NCBI RefSeq assembly: GCF_000330505.1
Contig: NW_004440189.1
Coordinates: forward strand, 35,572-99,571
Direction of reading: 5' to 3'
DNA from: Entamoeba invadens IP1
Lineage: Eukaryota > Evosea > Mastigamoebida > Endamoebidae
Length of the DNA: 64,000 nt
Shown here piece by piece: positions 1 through 9,310 of this stretch (position 1 is the first letter of the stretch; each line of letters starts with the position of its first letter). The notes below the pieces were generated by a model. The model ran no database searches and had not been told where the DNA came from. It saw only the letters and a list, made by a program, of their open reading frames with translations. Both the position numbers and the translations under genes were made by a program.

Positions 1-420
1 ACCCCAATTGATTGGTTTTTGAGAACACAAAGCTTTGACTTGAAAGGTCAACTGTTTATCAGTGATGTACAATGGTTGTTTCAGTATCGATTCGAGAATA
101 GAATAGTTAGGCACATGGTTCGTGTCTATAAAAAACCACTCTAAAACAACGTCTAAAGATGGTAAAGTCTCAATTTCTACTTTGAGTGACTTCGTTGGTG
201 GAAGTGTTTCAACAAGTGTTTCAATATACTTTTTAAGAACAGGAGATGTTGTCCGATACACAGGATGATTATCGACAACGACTCGGTTAAAACAATCTAT
301 TAGTTAATACTTATATCGTAATAATACAAACAACAAACACTGTGGATACACTCCACTTTGTCTCAAAACGCAACTAATAAAATCAGCAAGTAGTGTGAAG
401 TAAGTGTTTTCCTCTGTCAT
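1..420 (-). CDS. HORMA-domain protein, Rev7/MAD2L2-like (5' part, runs off the window start)
   Basis: Reading the minus strand, an ATG at 420 opens exon 1 (420-339). An intron at 338-297 (42 bp) starts GTTTGTTG and ends TAG, in phase 1, and exon 2 (296-1) stays open to the window edge. The joined start reads like a HORMA domain: a helix with FTLLADFISCVLRQ, then SGVYP, a CF(N) strand and a conserved-looking PVLKKYIETL segment. This spacing resembles Rev7/MAD2L2, the adaptor subunit of DNA polymerase zeta, more than Mad2 or Hop1. The rest of the safety-belt region is outside the window. The family call is inference from motif pattern; the intron and open frame are seen directly. It is in tandem with the downstream-facing TRM13 gene on the same strand, whose start is far away, so no shared promoter is implied. 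Confidence 0.6.
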
Positions 421-546
421 TCATAATCTTATGAATTATTTAGTTACTTTTATAATAAGATAATACTATTATATTATTTGAATAGAAATATTATAAAAAA
501 CATTTATTATTCTATAACTATAATACTTTAACTAGTAATTTCACAC

Positions 547-1797
547 TTAATTCGCCCATAACAACACATTCTCGGGACTCATACTTTTCTTACAATATTT
601 AACTAGACCAGCTTGATGGATATTACTCTGACTTTTCAACCAGACTATTCGAGCAACATTAATAATATTTCGACACATCTCTGCTACAATAACTTGTTCC
701 TTTTTCCACTCGGTGTCTAAGTTATCGACAGTTAGTGCCCAAGAAGTCAGTCTGTGTATTGCAGTTAACTCGATCACACTGATTCCGCGACTTAAAAAGA
801 AGTCTGCGATACAGTCGTAATGGCCATCCCCTTTGGCATGGCAACACAAAGCAATTCCAATGCCTCCCAATCGATCTTTACATTTCACAGCCATTTGCAG
901 AGCCATATCTGTCGCAGAGCCACACAAGTGTTTTCCGATCACACAGATGTTAGTGCTATGACAAGACGCTTGTTCGTGGCTTTGAACAAGTGTAAGCCCA
1001 TCAACGTTTCGCAAATCAGCGGGAACGCGAAAGACGGTATCGCCGTATCTCCTCATGAATCTGTCGTATTTCTTTCTCATTCCTTTCATGCAGTCCACCA
1101 TATAAAACTTAGAAGGAGCACTTCGTTTGGATAGACTGTAATACGCAGATAACATCCCGCTCCCCGCACCACTCTCAATCACTTCTTGACTTTCATTTGG
1201 CTTTAAAATGTTCTTTTCAATTAAATGCGAAACAATCGACAAACACTGTTCCGTGTGTTTCTTCGATGGAAATTCCCACCCGTCGGGCATCGACACTTCG
1301 TACCTTTGAAGCTCCACTTTCTCCTCTTGACAATTCAAATCAACGTTCTCGTCTATCGGCGCCAAAATGTCATTGTACATCTCTTTGACATTGGTATACA
1401 ACGTGTACACCCGTTGGACCAATACCCTCAGCGCGCTTTCTGTGAATAAATTGAGGGTCAGTGTCGAGCACTTGCACGTGTAAAATTGCGACTTTTTGCT
1501 TTCGTCGCAGAACCCGTCGAAAAAGCTGTTGTCAAGAAATGGCAGAAGTGTTTCTGTCCGAATATTTCGTTCTACTTTTGCCTCAAAAAGTGTTAAATCA
1601 ATGTTACAATTAGGGTTCATATACGACTTCCCAAACGTTGGGTTTTTCGCTGGGTTATCAGGGCACCCTGCTTTGTGTTTATTGAATTTCCTCTTCTTCA
1701 CAACGTGCGCAGGATTGAATGGGCACACAACAGTCTCCGAGTTTTTCTCTGCAAGATATCTCTCCCTCTTAATGTCTTCTTCCGTCTTTTGACTCAT
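547..1797 (-). CDS. TRM13: tRNA 2'-O-methyltransferase TRM13
   Basis: 416 residues. TRM13 methylates the ribose of position 4 in the acceptor stem of certain tRNAs. The N-terminus has a CHHC zinc finger of the U11-48K type (C25, H31, H41, C45), as in the TRM13 family. A SAM-binding glycine motif GAGSG lies at residues 210-214. The TRM13 signature GKHLCG is at 288-293, followed by an IALCCH segment near 315-320. Length and domain order fit the eukaryotic family. The start at 1797 gives the zinc finger at the usual distance from the N-terminus. It is a single-exon gene; about 220 bp of AT-rich DNA separates it from the eL13 gene behind it. Confidence 0.9.
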   Translation of the reverse strand: MSQKTEEDIKRERYLAEKNSETVVCPFNPAHVVKKRKFNKHKAGCPDNPAKNPTFGKSYMNPNCNIDLTLFEAKVERNIRTETLLPFLDNSFFDGFCDESKKSQFYTCKCSTLTLNLFTESALRVLVQRVYTLYTNVKEMYNDILAPIDENVDLNCQEEKVELQRYEVSMPDGWEFPSKKHTEQCLSIVSHLIEKNILKPNESQEVIESGAGSGMLSAYYSLSKRSAPSKFYMVDCMKGMRKKYDRFMRRYGDTVFRVPADLRNVDGLTLVQSHEQASCHSTNICVIGKHLCGSATDMALQMAVKCKDRLGGIGIALCCHAKGDGHYDCIADFFLSRGISVIELTAIHRLTSWALTVDNLDTEWKKEQVIVAEMCRNIINVARIVWLKSQSNIHQAGLVKYCKKSMSPENVLLWAN

Positions 1798-2020
1798 ATC
1801 ATATTATCAAGTTTGATGGATCATTGAAACCAAACACCTTTAATTAAATTAGTATTATAATAGTTCATCATGATTCATAGAAAATATGGTATTTTTATTA
1901 TAATTATATTATTTAATACTCTTCCCAGAGTTTTCGAACAAAATCGGTAGAAAAACTATTTTTAATAATAAAGAATTATTAGTGAATAATAAAACGAAGA
2001 ACACAACACTTACCTAAGAT

Positions 2021-2908
2021 TTAGTTCTTTTTGGTTGCAGTAGCCTTCTTAGCACCCTTGGCAATACCAGAAACGGCCTTAGCGATGTTCTTTTGTCTCT
2101 TCAAGATAGCGACGGCGTTGTTCTGTTGCATTCCCTTAGTGAGTTTCGCGGTCTCAAGCTTCTGTTTCTTCTCGAGTGGAATGACGGTGTTGGGGTCCAT
2201 AACTCTCTTAGTGCACTCGGCAGCCTTGACTGGGAGTCTGAAGACTCTGTTAGCGAGTTCCATGTACTTCTTGTGGTCCTTCTTGACGTTCTTCTTGAAT
2301 TCCTTTTGTGCTGCAATCCAAGCCTTAGAGCAAGCCTTCAATTCCTTTCCCTTCTCGATTGTCTTGTTAGCCAAATACTCCTTCTTCAAGGTAATAACCT
2401 TAGCCTTGAGGTCTCTCACCTTCTTGTTGTGGTCGTCGAGGAACTTCTTAATGGCTTCAGCCTTCTTCTTTCTGCTCTCAGCCTCTTTAATGTCCTTCTG
2501 AGCTCTCATAGCCTTAGCTGATTTGTGCATTGGTAAGACGGTGAGTCTGGCCATGTATGATTCAAGGCGCGATTTGTTTCTGTTCACAGACTCTTGTGAG
2601 AGATTTCTTCTCTTTCTGTCAACGGCAATTCCGATGGTTGGTGCCAATCTCGCGTCGATGTGTGCGGCTCTCAATTCGGCAAGGGTGAATCCCTTCCCAA
2701 GTCTCAACTTGTAGTTATATTTTTGGCCCATACAATGGACAGCGGGGCGCAACATCTTAATTGGATTTGGGAAACTCTGTCTGGCCTTGGTCACACGGAC
2801 TTGGTGGCGGCGGACAGCACGGAATGGCTGTTTGAACCAGGTATGCACCTTAGTCTCCCAGTGTGCTTTTCTGAAGTGGTTGTTCTGTAACGCCTGGTTA
2901 TGACGCAT
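2021..2908 (-). CDS. RPL13: Large ribosomal subunit protein eL13 with long basic C-terminal tail
   Basis: 295 residues; a core protein of the 60S ribosomal subunit. The first 130 or so residues match eL13: an N-terminal HFRKAHWETKVHTWF segment, a GKGFTLAELRAAHI motif near residues 72-85, and GIAVDRKRRNLSQES near 93-107. The usual eukaryotic protein has about 210 residues, so this copy carries roughly 80 more, rich in lysine and predicted helical. The codon use is strongly restricted, as expected for a highly expressed gene (for example repeated AAG for lysine). No intron is seen. Upstream sequence at 2909-3010 is T-rich and pyrimidine-rich on the coding strand. Confidence 0.93.
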   Translation of the reverse strand: MRHNQALQNNHFRKAHWETKVHTWFKQPFRAVRRHQVRVTKARQSFPNPIKMLRPAVHCMGQKYNYKLRLGKGFTLAELRAAHIDARLAPTIGIAVDRKRRNLSQESVNRNKSRLESYMARLTVLPMHKSAKAMRAQKDIKEAESRKKKAEAIKKFLDDHNKKVRDLKAKVITLKKEYLANKTIEKGKELKACSKAWIAAQKEFKKNVKKDHKKYMELANRVFRLPVKAAECTKRVMDPNTVIPLEKKQKLETAKLTKGMQQNNAVAILKRQKNIAKAVSGIAKGAKKATATKKN

Positions 2909-3391
2909 TTGGCATTGTGAGATTGATAACTTTTGTATTTCCTTTTAACCTAACCCTTTTCGTTCTGATCACTCTCAGTCAAAATTCACCTCTTCAATCG
3001 GGGTTCGCCAATACTAGTATTATATAGCTTTTTTTTTTATTTTTTTCTGGTTCCACCACATATTTTTATCGGTTTTTCTTGAATTCTAATTATCATAAAT
3101 AATGCTCAAAATTATTTGTTTGTGGGAATTTTTTTCCGTTATATTTTGTAGTAATTAGTTACTATAATTTATTCATTATAAATTTTTTTTTTAATATACA
3201 AAAGACGAGTTTATTAGAAAAAGTATTATTATTAATCTAATACTTAAAACTAGTAATTATATAGTATAAAGTTAAAAAAGTATATTTCCATTTGAATAAT
3301 AATAAAAGAGTCTTCTCTTGTGTTCCTTAAAAGTTCTTCTTCTTCTTCACACCAAAAAGGGAAAACCAAACTCGAAATAACAAAAAACGCG
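2909..3391. other. Intergenic AT-rich region between divergent genes
   Basis: This stretch lies between the starts of eL13 (minus) and the secreted protein gene (plus), so it must hold both promoters. It contains long T runs (3032-3050, 3181-3192) and no supported gene. I do not see a convincing individual promoter motif. Confidence 0.5.
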
Positions 3392-3991
3392 ATGGGGTTA
3401 CTCTTTGTGGTACTTGTTCTGTCCGTGTATGCTGCAAAAGACATGTACGCAACAACACCTTACTCGACTGACAATAACATCTTTTATGCAGCTCCGCTCC
3501 AAAACTGTTTAATGTATCACAGGTTCATGTCCAATGGAAATTATTATTACGTCAAGTTCCAAAACACAGACCCTAAAGTCACTTATTACTCCGATGAGTT
3601 GTGTGAAAAGACTGTTGGTGCTTTAGAAGCTCCCGACACTTGGACGATTCAAGAATTGGACTTGGACACTTATACCACCATTACAACACCAGCCGGTTCT
3701 GGAGTCACTCTTGTTTTCTCCTCCAAATGTGGCAAAGTCACCGACACAACATCACTTGATACAAAAGTAGAGTCGAGTCAACTCACTCTTCGGATGTATA
3801 ACAATGCAGAGTGTAAGTTAGACGACAACGACAAAGCCTATTATTCTCAAAAGTTCACTTGCCAAGATAAAAACGTCTTTAAAACCTCCAGCAATCAAAA
3901 CATGACTGGTGAGCCGTACCGAGCTCGCATCACTTGTGGTGCTTCTCTCTTCTTTTCTGTCCTTTCAGCCCTCCTGTTCTTCTTGTTCTGA
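3392..3991 (+). CDS. Secreted or GPI-anchored cysteine-containing surface protein, function unknown
   Basis: I chose the ATG at 3392 because it places a hydrophobic signal peptide (MGLLFVVLVLSVYA) at the N-terminus; an upstream ATG at 3320 in the same frame would bury it behind a serine-rich leader. The mature part (about 180 residues) has several cysteines, is rich in threonine, tyrosine and asparagine, and looks beta-rich. The last 20 residues (ASLFFSVLSALLFFLF) form a hydrophobic tail with nothing after it, typical of a GPI-anchor signal. I do not recognise the family. The gene at 15772 has the same overall architecture but no clear sequence similarity. Confidence 0.75.
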   Translation: MGLLFVVLVLSVYAAKDMYATTPYSTDNNIFYAAPLQNCLMYHRFMSNGNYYYVKFQNTDPKVTYYSDELCEKTVGALEAPDTWTIQELDLDTYTTITTPAGSGVTLVFSSKCGKVTDTTSLDTKVESSQLTLRMYNNAECKLDDNDKAYYSQKFTCQDKNVFKTSSNQNMTGEPYRARITCGASLFFSVLSALLFFLF

Positions 3992-4097
3992 AACTTCAAA
4001 GTAAATTATTTCTTTATCAAATTATTTCGCTGGTCTTCAACACCCAAGTCAACACCTCTTTAACTCAATTCGTAACAATAAAACATTTACTTTAAAG

Positions 4098-5544
4098 TTA
4101 GTCATCGTCCGATTTCAAATCACCTTGCGCGTTATACCTTGTGATCAATTTCAAGTCGAGTTTCACACATTCCAAGCCAAGTACATATTTGATGTGTGGA
4201 TAAAGTCTCAGTTCCATTGTATTTTCTGGTTTAAACAAATTGGTGACCTTCTTCACGTGTTTATCGACTATAGTATGAAACATTTCAGTGAGTTCAAGAT
4301 ACTTGTTTGCTAGCTCTTCGCTCACGTCTTGCGTCCACTCCCTTTCCATTTCAAATATTTTCTTCCCAAGTTGCGCCTTCTTACAAAACAGTTTGCTACA
4401 GAGCGACACGTTCAATGTACTTGTTGGAGAAAACAACTCAGGGAATGTTGTGTTATGCACAAAAGTATCGTCCCAGTTCTTCACAACTTGCGAAAAGTAG
4501 TTCTCCAACTCCCTGATCTTCGCCAATGTTTCGCCAGACTTTTTAATATAACAATGTTAACATGTGGAGTTTCCATTCATCATAAATAAACACATAAAAG
4601 TGTGGTATATACTCCTTCGCTGATTTCGTCGCTTTCTTCAACTGTTTCACTAACTCAAGACCAGTCGGTGGGGACTTCGTTTCGGGCTTTTCACCAAAGT
4701 AGTCTCTTGATATCAAATCGAGTGTAGGCTGTCGTTCTTCAGACATGACACATATCAAGTCGTAATAGGGTTTCTCATCTTCAACACCCATATCATAACA
4801 GTTCCTCAACACTTTGTCACTCATTGTCCATATTCTGTGAAATTGATTAAACACTTCGATGAACTCTGTTCGAGCCTCTGTAACTAACACTTCCGTTGAC
4901 ATTTTAAAGGAACGTTGAGTGAATGTCTGTTCCTCAAATAACTTGTTCGCGACTATCACGTCCTTAAGAAATCGTTTCGTAAACAACGTGCCGTCATCTT
5001 CTCCTTGTAATTGGACTAACCACCTCTTTAAAAACAAAATTCGCTTCTTTTCAAGAGGCAACAATTCATAAGCAGCGCGCACTGCACTCCGAACTTCATT
5101 TTCGGTCAACTTAGTCAAATCAAGTGTTGATTTGCGGTATTGTAAACACGACTCTAACTTCTCGAGGTCTTTCTTTGCTTGTGGTTGTTTCAAAGCTTCA
5201 CTTCTAAAGACCTCGTACTTCCTTAAGAGTTTGATCTCTTCTTCGGGCTTCTTCCCTAAAAGGCCACGTTCTGTGAGTCGTAATTTTTTTTGAAAAGTTT
5301 TGCATTCATTCAACAAGTCATCCCCTTGCTTTACTTTGAATTTAAATACACCGAAGATGTCTACTACCTGTGAAACGGGTATCGGGTTCATCGATATTAA
5401 ATTAAGCAAATCCTTTGTGACATCGCGCGTTATGCCATTGGGTAGAACATCTTCTTCTCCTTTTGGTATTAAGTCCAAAGCATCTTGTTGAGTTTGTGTA
5501 GAATCCGTTCGCACCGAAAGTATCGCTTGTTCAACCTTTTCCAT
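4098..5544 (-). CDS. Unknown protein, two exons
   Basis: Two adjacent minus-strand open frames fit one gene. Exon 1 is 5544-4592 and exon 2 is 4512-4098, with a proposed 79-bp intron at 4591-4513 that begins GTTTATT and ends CAG, both in phase 2, giving about 455 residues. A second possibility is a 55-bp intron starting GTG two bases upstream and ending AAAAAG; it also keeps the frame, so the exact junction is uncertain. Without splicing, the second frame has no ATG near its start, which supports joining. The protein is mostly charged, predicted helical, and has no signal peptide or membrane segment. I recognise no domain. Confidence 0.6.
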
Positions 5545-6159
5545 TGTTCTCTTTTTCTTAGTATAGTTTCGTTTTTTAACTTTTTGTTTTGATATGTAAA
5601 TTGAATAATTTCTACATCCATTTATAATGTCAACATATTTTTTGTTCCACTTTGATATGGTTTATTGTATAGTTAAATTATAATCAGTTTTCATTTGAAT
5701 TAGAACAAATTGTATTTTTATAATTTATTTTTATTTCTTGTTAATTTAGTTGCTAAATTAATATTTAAAATAAAATATAGTATTACTATTTAACTAATCT
5801 ATAGTTTAAAATAATTACAAAAAATGTATTATTTGTTGAAATTAATATATTATTTTTTAATTATTAATATATAGTTAAAGTGTATTGAAAAAAATTGTTT
5901 TTCAAAATAAAAAGTGATTCTTTTATTTTTTATCATTTTGGAATAATTAAATTTTAATTTAATAATGCTAATAATTATAATTCTTACTTTTTATATATAT
6001 ATATAATAATTAAATTAACTATTTCGTTTTTAGTGATCTTTACATTAATCAAATAATTAATTTTGTTATTTAAATCATAATATTAAAAATTATTAAAAAA
6101 AACAATAGTTAATTTATATCATTTATTGTTCTATAATAATGAAAGATCCTCATTTCATA
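5545..6159. other. AT-rich intergenic region next to the Harbinger element
   Basis: Very AT-rich DNA with no supported gene. It holds the promoter side of the unknown gene at 5544 and ends at the TTA that flanks the transposon. A short TA repeat occurs at about 5991-6005. Confidence 0.5.
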
Positions 6160-6162
6160 TTA

Positions 6163-6232
6163 TAGCTGTTCGGCGACTTTTGAGTTTCCTAAAAAGTCGC
6201 CGACTTTTTAGTCATATCAAAAGTCGCTGACC
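6163..6232 (+). repeat. Left terminal region of the Harbinger element
   Basis: The 21-bp inverted repeat (6163-6183) is followed by two more copies of the same core word: AAAAGTCGCCGAC near 6192-6205 and AAAAGTCGCTGAC near 6220-6231. Repeated subterminal words like these often serve as transposase binding sites; that role is inferred here. Confidence 0.8.
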
Positions 6233-6491
6233 TATATTTATAATTTAAATACAATAAAATTTACTTATAAAAAAGATAAATTAATCAATATTAAAACTAT
6301 TTTAAAATCATTAAATAATTATTTAAAATAACTATTAAAAAAATAAAAAATAAAATAAAAATTGATGAATAATAATGGTGATTTTGTGAGAAAAAGAAAC
6401 AAAAGGCAAAAAGTAAATAAGTAAAAATTCATTTTGCCACAAAAAACAAACTTGAGATTAAAATAAAACTCAAAAATAATCTTACAATTAC

Positions 6492-8966
6492 ATGAGCACC
6501 ACACCTCTACGTTTTCTACACACGTTTTCTTCTCATGTCAATCAAGAAGCTAATATACACACAAATCACCCACCACTCAAACGAACGATAAAGAAAGGAA
6601 CAAGAAATAACAAAAAGAAAATAAAAAGAAACGTCAAATCAACTCAATATATGGAGGAAGTATCTATACAACAAATTACTACAAATCAACTGATATTACA
6701 AACAACACAAAGTGAAGTTAATCAGTTGACACAACGGTCTTTAACTAACTCTCAAAATAACAGCCAATCAACACATATTGCACAAAGTCAACAGAGTGTC
6801 AATTTAATTCCACAGACTCTTCACATACAACAAATATTTCAACACCAGAATATTCAAAACACTCATAACATTAACCCTGATAATTCGATACACAATTCAC
6901 AGTACAATGAAGCTACACAAACAACATACCAAGCAACTGAACATCCTCAACCACTTTTGACCATGGTCGAAACTCAGAAACAACCATCACGTAACAACAC
7001 TTTAATTGCATTGCAAAGATCATTAATTGTCAATGAGGAAGAATTTGAAGAATATCACACGGGAGACACACCAACAAGACAGCGTCGTCGAAGTGAAAAT
7101 GAAATTGATTATAACGCAGAAATAACAATAGAATCCACATACCCAACAAAACCCACTTCCAATGAAAAACGTTTAAATTATCCAATAAAAGTGTTTTTAA
7201 AACGTACATCATCAACAATTGTTGATTTAACAGGATTCACAAATGATGAATTTGACGATATTTTCGATATAATACTATACAATGGAAGATGGGACGCTGT
7301 AAACAGAAAATATGTTAAACAGCGAATTGATTTAAATATACTTTCAGTAAACGAAAATCAATTTTTGAATTCAAAAGAATTGTTTTTATTGCTACTTACA
7401 TTTCTCAAACACGCATTTGATTACAAAACATTATATGATATATTTGATTATAGAAAAAGAAGCAACATCTCAGAAGAAAAACAGATTTGTAAAAATTCAA
7501 AAATTAGTTTTATTTCGAGAAATTTAGAAAGATCATATTTACTTTTTTCAGTAAAAATGAAAAGGATTTTTATTGAAAGTTTAAATTGTATTCCCCAAAA
7601 ATTTCGTGTAAATTTGGCAACAGGCAGAAGTCAAGATTATTTAAGGTTTATTCCTCAACTTGAACATTCATTTTACATCGTTGATGGAAGAGACCAAATG
7701 ATTTCAACACAACTAAAAACATCAGAAAATGAACGCAAAGTAAAGGATGGTAGATATTTTACATTTAAACATCACTGTAGTGGGCTCAAAACAGAAGTTT
7801 ATGTTAACTGTGATGGAATGGCTGTTAAAGTGTCAAATACTCAACAATGCGCAACAAATGATTTAACTGTCTACAAGTGTAATTGGGATCCCAGTTTTGT
7901 TTTGGAAAATGAATGGGTACTTGCAGATAGTGGATACAGAGGAGTCGGACAAACTTTGATACCTTATCCCAAAACTAGAAAAAACGAACAGATTGTATTA
8001 ACAGAAGATTACTTGATCAATATGAGTCTAATGATGAATGGTTCTGAACATAGATTGAGAATTAGAGGAAACTTCGAAGGAACTTTAAAAAACGATGTAT
8101 TTAAAGGAGGTGTAAGTGGTTCTGTTGTCGATATAGTTCACTATGATACGGAAACAGTGCAGGAAATAGAACTATACACGTTGTTCAGACAAGTTGACGT
8201 GACAGAAAGAGATGCCAAATGTAGGGTGTGTTGCACTACAACTTTTGAAACAAATTTTGAGGATGTTTCAAACTCAACATATCAAATCTTGGGCGTGCTC
8301 GAAGTTTCGAATGTTGAGTTTATTATTGATTCGAACCATTTTGAATGTGAGCGGGGCACAATTGAATGTGAATCAATGATGTTATTAACAAAAGTAGACA
8401 ATTCACTTATTAAAGCGTACAATGCAGTTCACTCAAGTGTCAGAATTCTCGTTGAAAATCATTTTGGTCGACTGATAATATTATTTAAGTTGATGAGAAA
8501 CAAATACGGGCTATTAAAAAGAGATTATGAGTCTCTAGTCAATATTGCTCATTCACTTTGTAATTACCACATATCAAAAAAGCCATTAAGAAAGTTTCCT
8601 TTTTATCTCTTCAAAAGAATGGCAGATGGAGATTATTCGACCCCTATTGGAACAACCCCAATTCAACTCCCACGAATTGCTGGAGAAATTGTGTCAAAAT
8701 TGAGTGGAGAGTATCATAGAGCAAAACTAGTTCACAACGAAAACAATTTAAGACAATACAATTCAATAAACGAATTTCTGGGTGTTGGAAATTCTTCAAG
8801 AGCAATTCAACAAATAGTTATTCCAACTGAACCACATTCTTCAACTACAAATGAGTTGGTTGATGATGCCACATCATTACTGAGACCTTTTCCATGTGGA
8901 GAAGTGGGAGAAATCATTTTTTCAGAAAGTTTAATGAATGAAATTAACGATGAAATTGATTTTTGA
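6492..8966 (+). CDS. PIF/Harbinger-family transposase with an enlarged DDE domain
   Basis: 824 residues. The first 200 are low-complexity, rich in Gln, Asn, Thr and His, with a basic patch near residues 30-55 that could be a nuclear signal. The catalytic domain shows the Harbinger (DDE_Tnp_4) pattern: first Asp in YIVDGRD (D398), second Asp in LADSGYRG (D479) followed by a TLIPYPKTRK segment, and the Glu in AYNAVHSSVRILVENHFGRL (E655). In known family members the second Asp and Glu are much closer, so about 130 extra residues, with a KCRVCC cysteine cluster, are inserted here. The protein is much longer than a typical Harbinger transposase (roughly 350-450). The frame is intact, and codon use is more AT-rich than in neighbouring host genes. 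Confidence 0.82.
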   Translation: MSTTPLRFLHTFSSHVNQEANIHTNHPPLKRTIKKGTRNNKKKIKRNVKSTQYMEEVSIQQITTNQLILQTTQSEVNQLTQRSLTNSQNNSQSTHIAQSQQSVNLIPQTLHIQQIFQHQNIQNTHNINPDNSIHNSQYNEATQTTYQATEHPQPLLTMVETQKQPSRNNTLIALQRSLIVNEEEFEEYHTGDTPTRQRRRSENEIDYNAEITIESTYPTKPTSNEKRLNYPIKVFLKRTSSTIVDLTGFTNDEFDDIFDIILYNGRWDAVNRKYVKQRIDLNILSVNENQFLNSKELFLLLLTFLKHAFDYKTLYDIFDYRKRSNISEEKQICKNSKISFISRNLERSYLLFSVKMKRIFIESLNCIPQKFRVNLATGRSQDYLRFIPQLEHSFYIVDGRDQMISTQLKTSENERKVKDGRYFTFKHHCSGLKTEVYVNCDGMAVKVSNTQQCATNDLTVYKCNWDPSFVLENEWVLADSGYRGVGQTLIPYPKTRKNEQIVLTEDYLINMSLMMNGSEHRLRIRGNFEGTLKNDVFKGGVSGSVVDIVHYDTETVQEIELYTLFRQVDVTERDAKCRVCCTTTFETNFEDVSNSTYQILGVLEVSNVEFIIDSNHFECERGTIECESMMLLTKVDNSLIKAYNAVHSSVRILVENHFGRLIILFKLMRNKYGLLKRDYESLVNIAHSLCNYHISKKPLRKFPFYLFKRMADGDYSTPIGTTPIQLPRIAGEIVSKLSGEYHRAKLVHNENNLRQYNSINEFLGVGNSSRAIQQIVIPTEPHSSTTNELVDDATSLLRPFPCGEVGEIIFSESLMNEINDEIDF

Positions 8967-9199
8967 AGAACGGCAATTTTGTTATTGTGGTGATCTTATT
9001 TTAAAATTTAATTTTTTTGATTTTAATGATATTTTAAAATAAACTGTTGTTTATTATTGTATTTAAAAGTGTTTTTAAATTATAAAATTTTAATTGTTGT
9101 TATAATATTTATAACAACTTTTGATAGAATTGTGCATATTTGATATTTTAAAAATTATAGTAATACGAATTAATATCAATAGTTTTGTAGTTTGTTTAT

Positions 9200-9243
9200 A
9201 AGTCGCCGACTAATGAGTAATATCAAAAGTCGCCGAACAGCCA
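9200..9243 (-). repeat. Right terminal region of the Harbinger element
   Basis: The right 21-bp inverted repeat (9223-9243) is preceded by another AAGTCGCCGAC word at 9200-9210. It mirrors the left end in both the terminal repeat and the first subterminal copy, with diverged spacer sequence between. Confidence 0.8.
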
Positions 9244-9310
9244 TTACTCTCTACAATAAAGAAATTTGGATAACTTTGTTTATAATAAAAAGTACCATAA
9301 AATTAACAAA

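Larger units (their letters stand above)
6163..9243 (+). mobile_element. PIF/Harbinger-type DNA transposon, apparently complete
   Basis: The element is 3081 bp. Its ends are 21-bp terminal inverted repeats that share GCTGTTCGGCGACTTTTGA and differ at one base (left 6163-6183, right 9223-9243). Both ends are flanked by TTA (6160-6162 and 9244-9246), a 3-bp target duplication that is the hallmark of PIF/Harbinger elements. One long gene inside (6492-8966) encodes a DDE transposase of that superfamily. I see no second gene encoding the Myb/SANT-like partner that many Harbinger elements carry. The open frame and closely matching ends suggest a fairly recent insertion. The superfamily call rests on TSD, TIR and protein motifs together. 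Confidence 0.85.
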
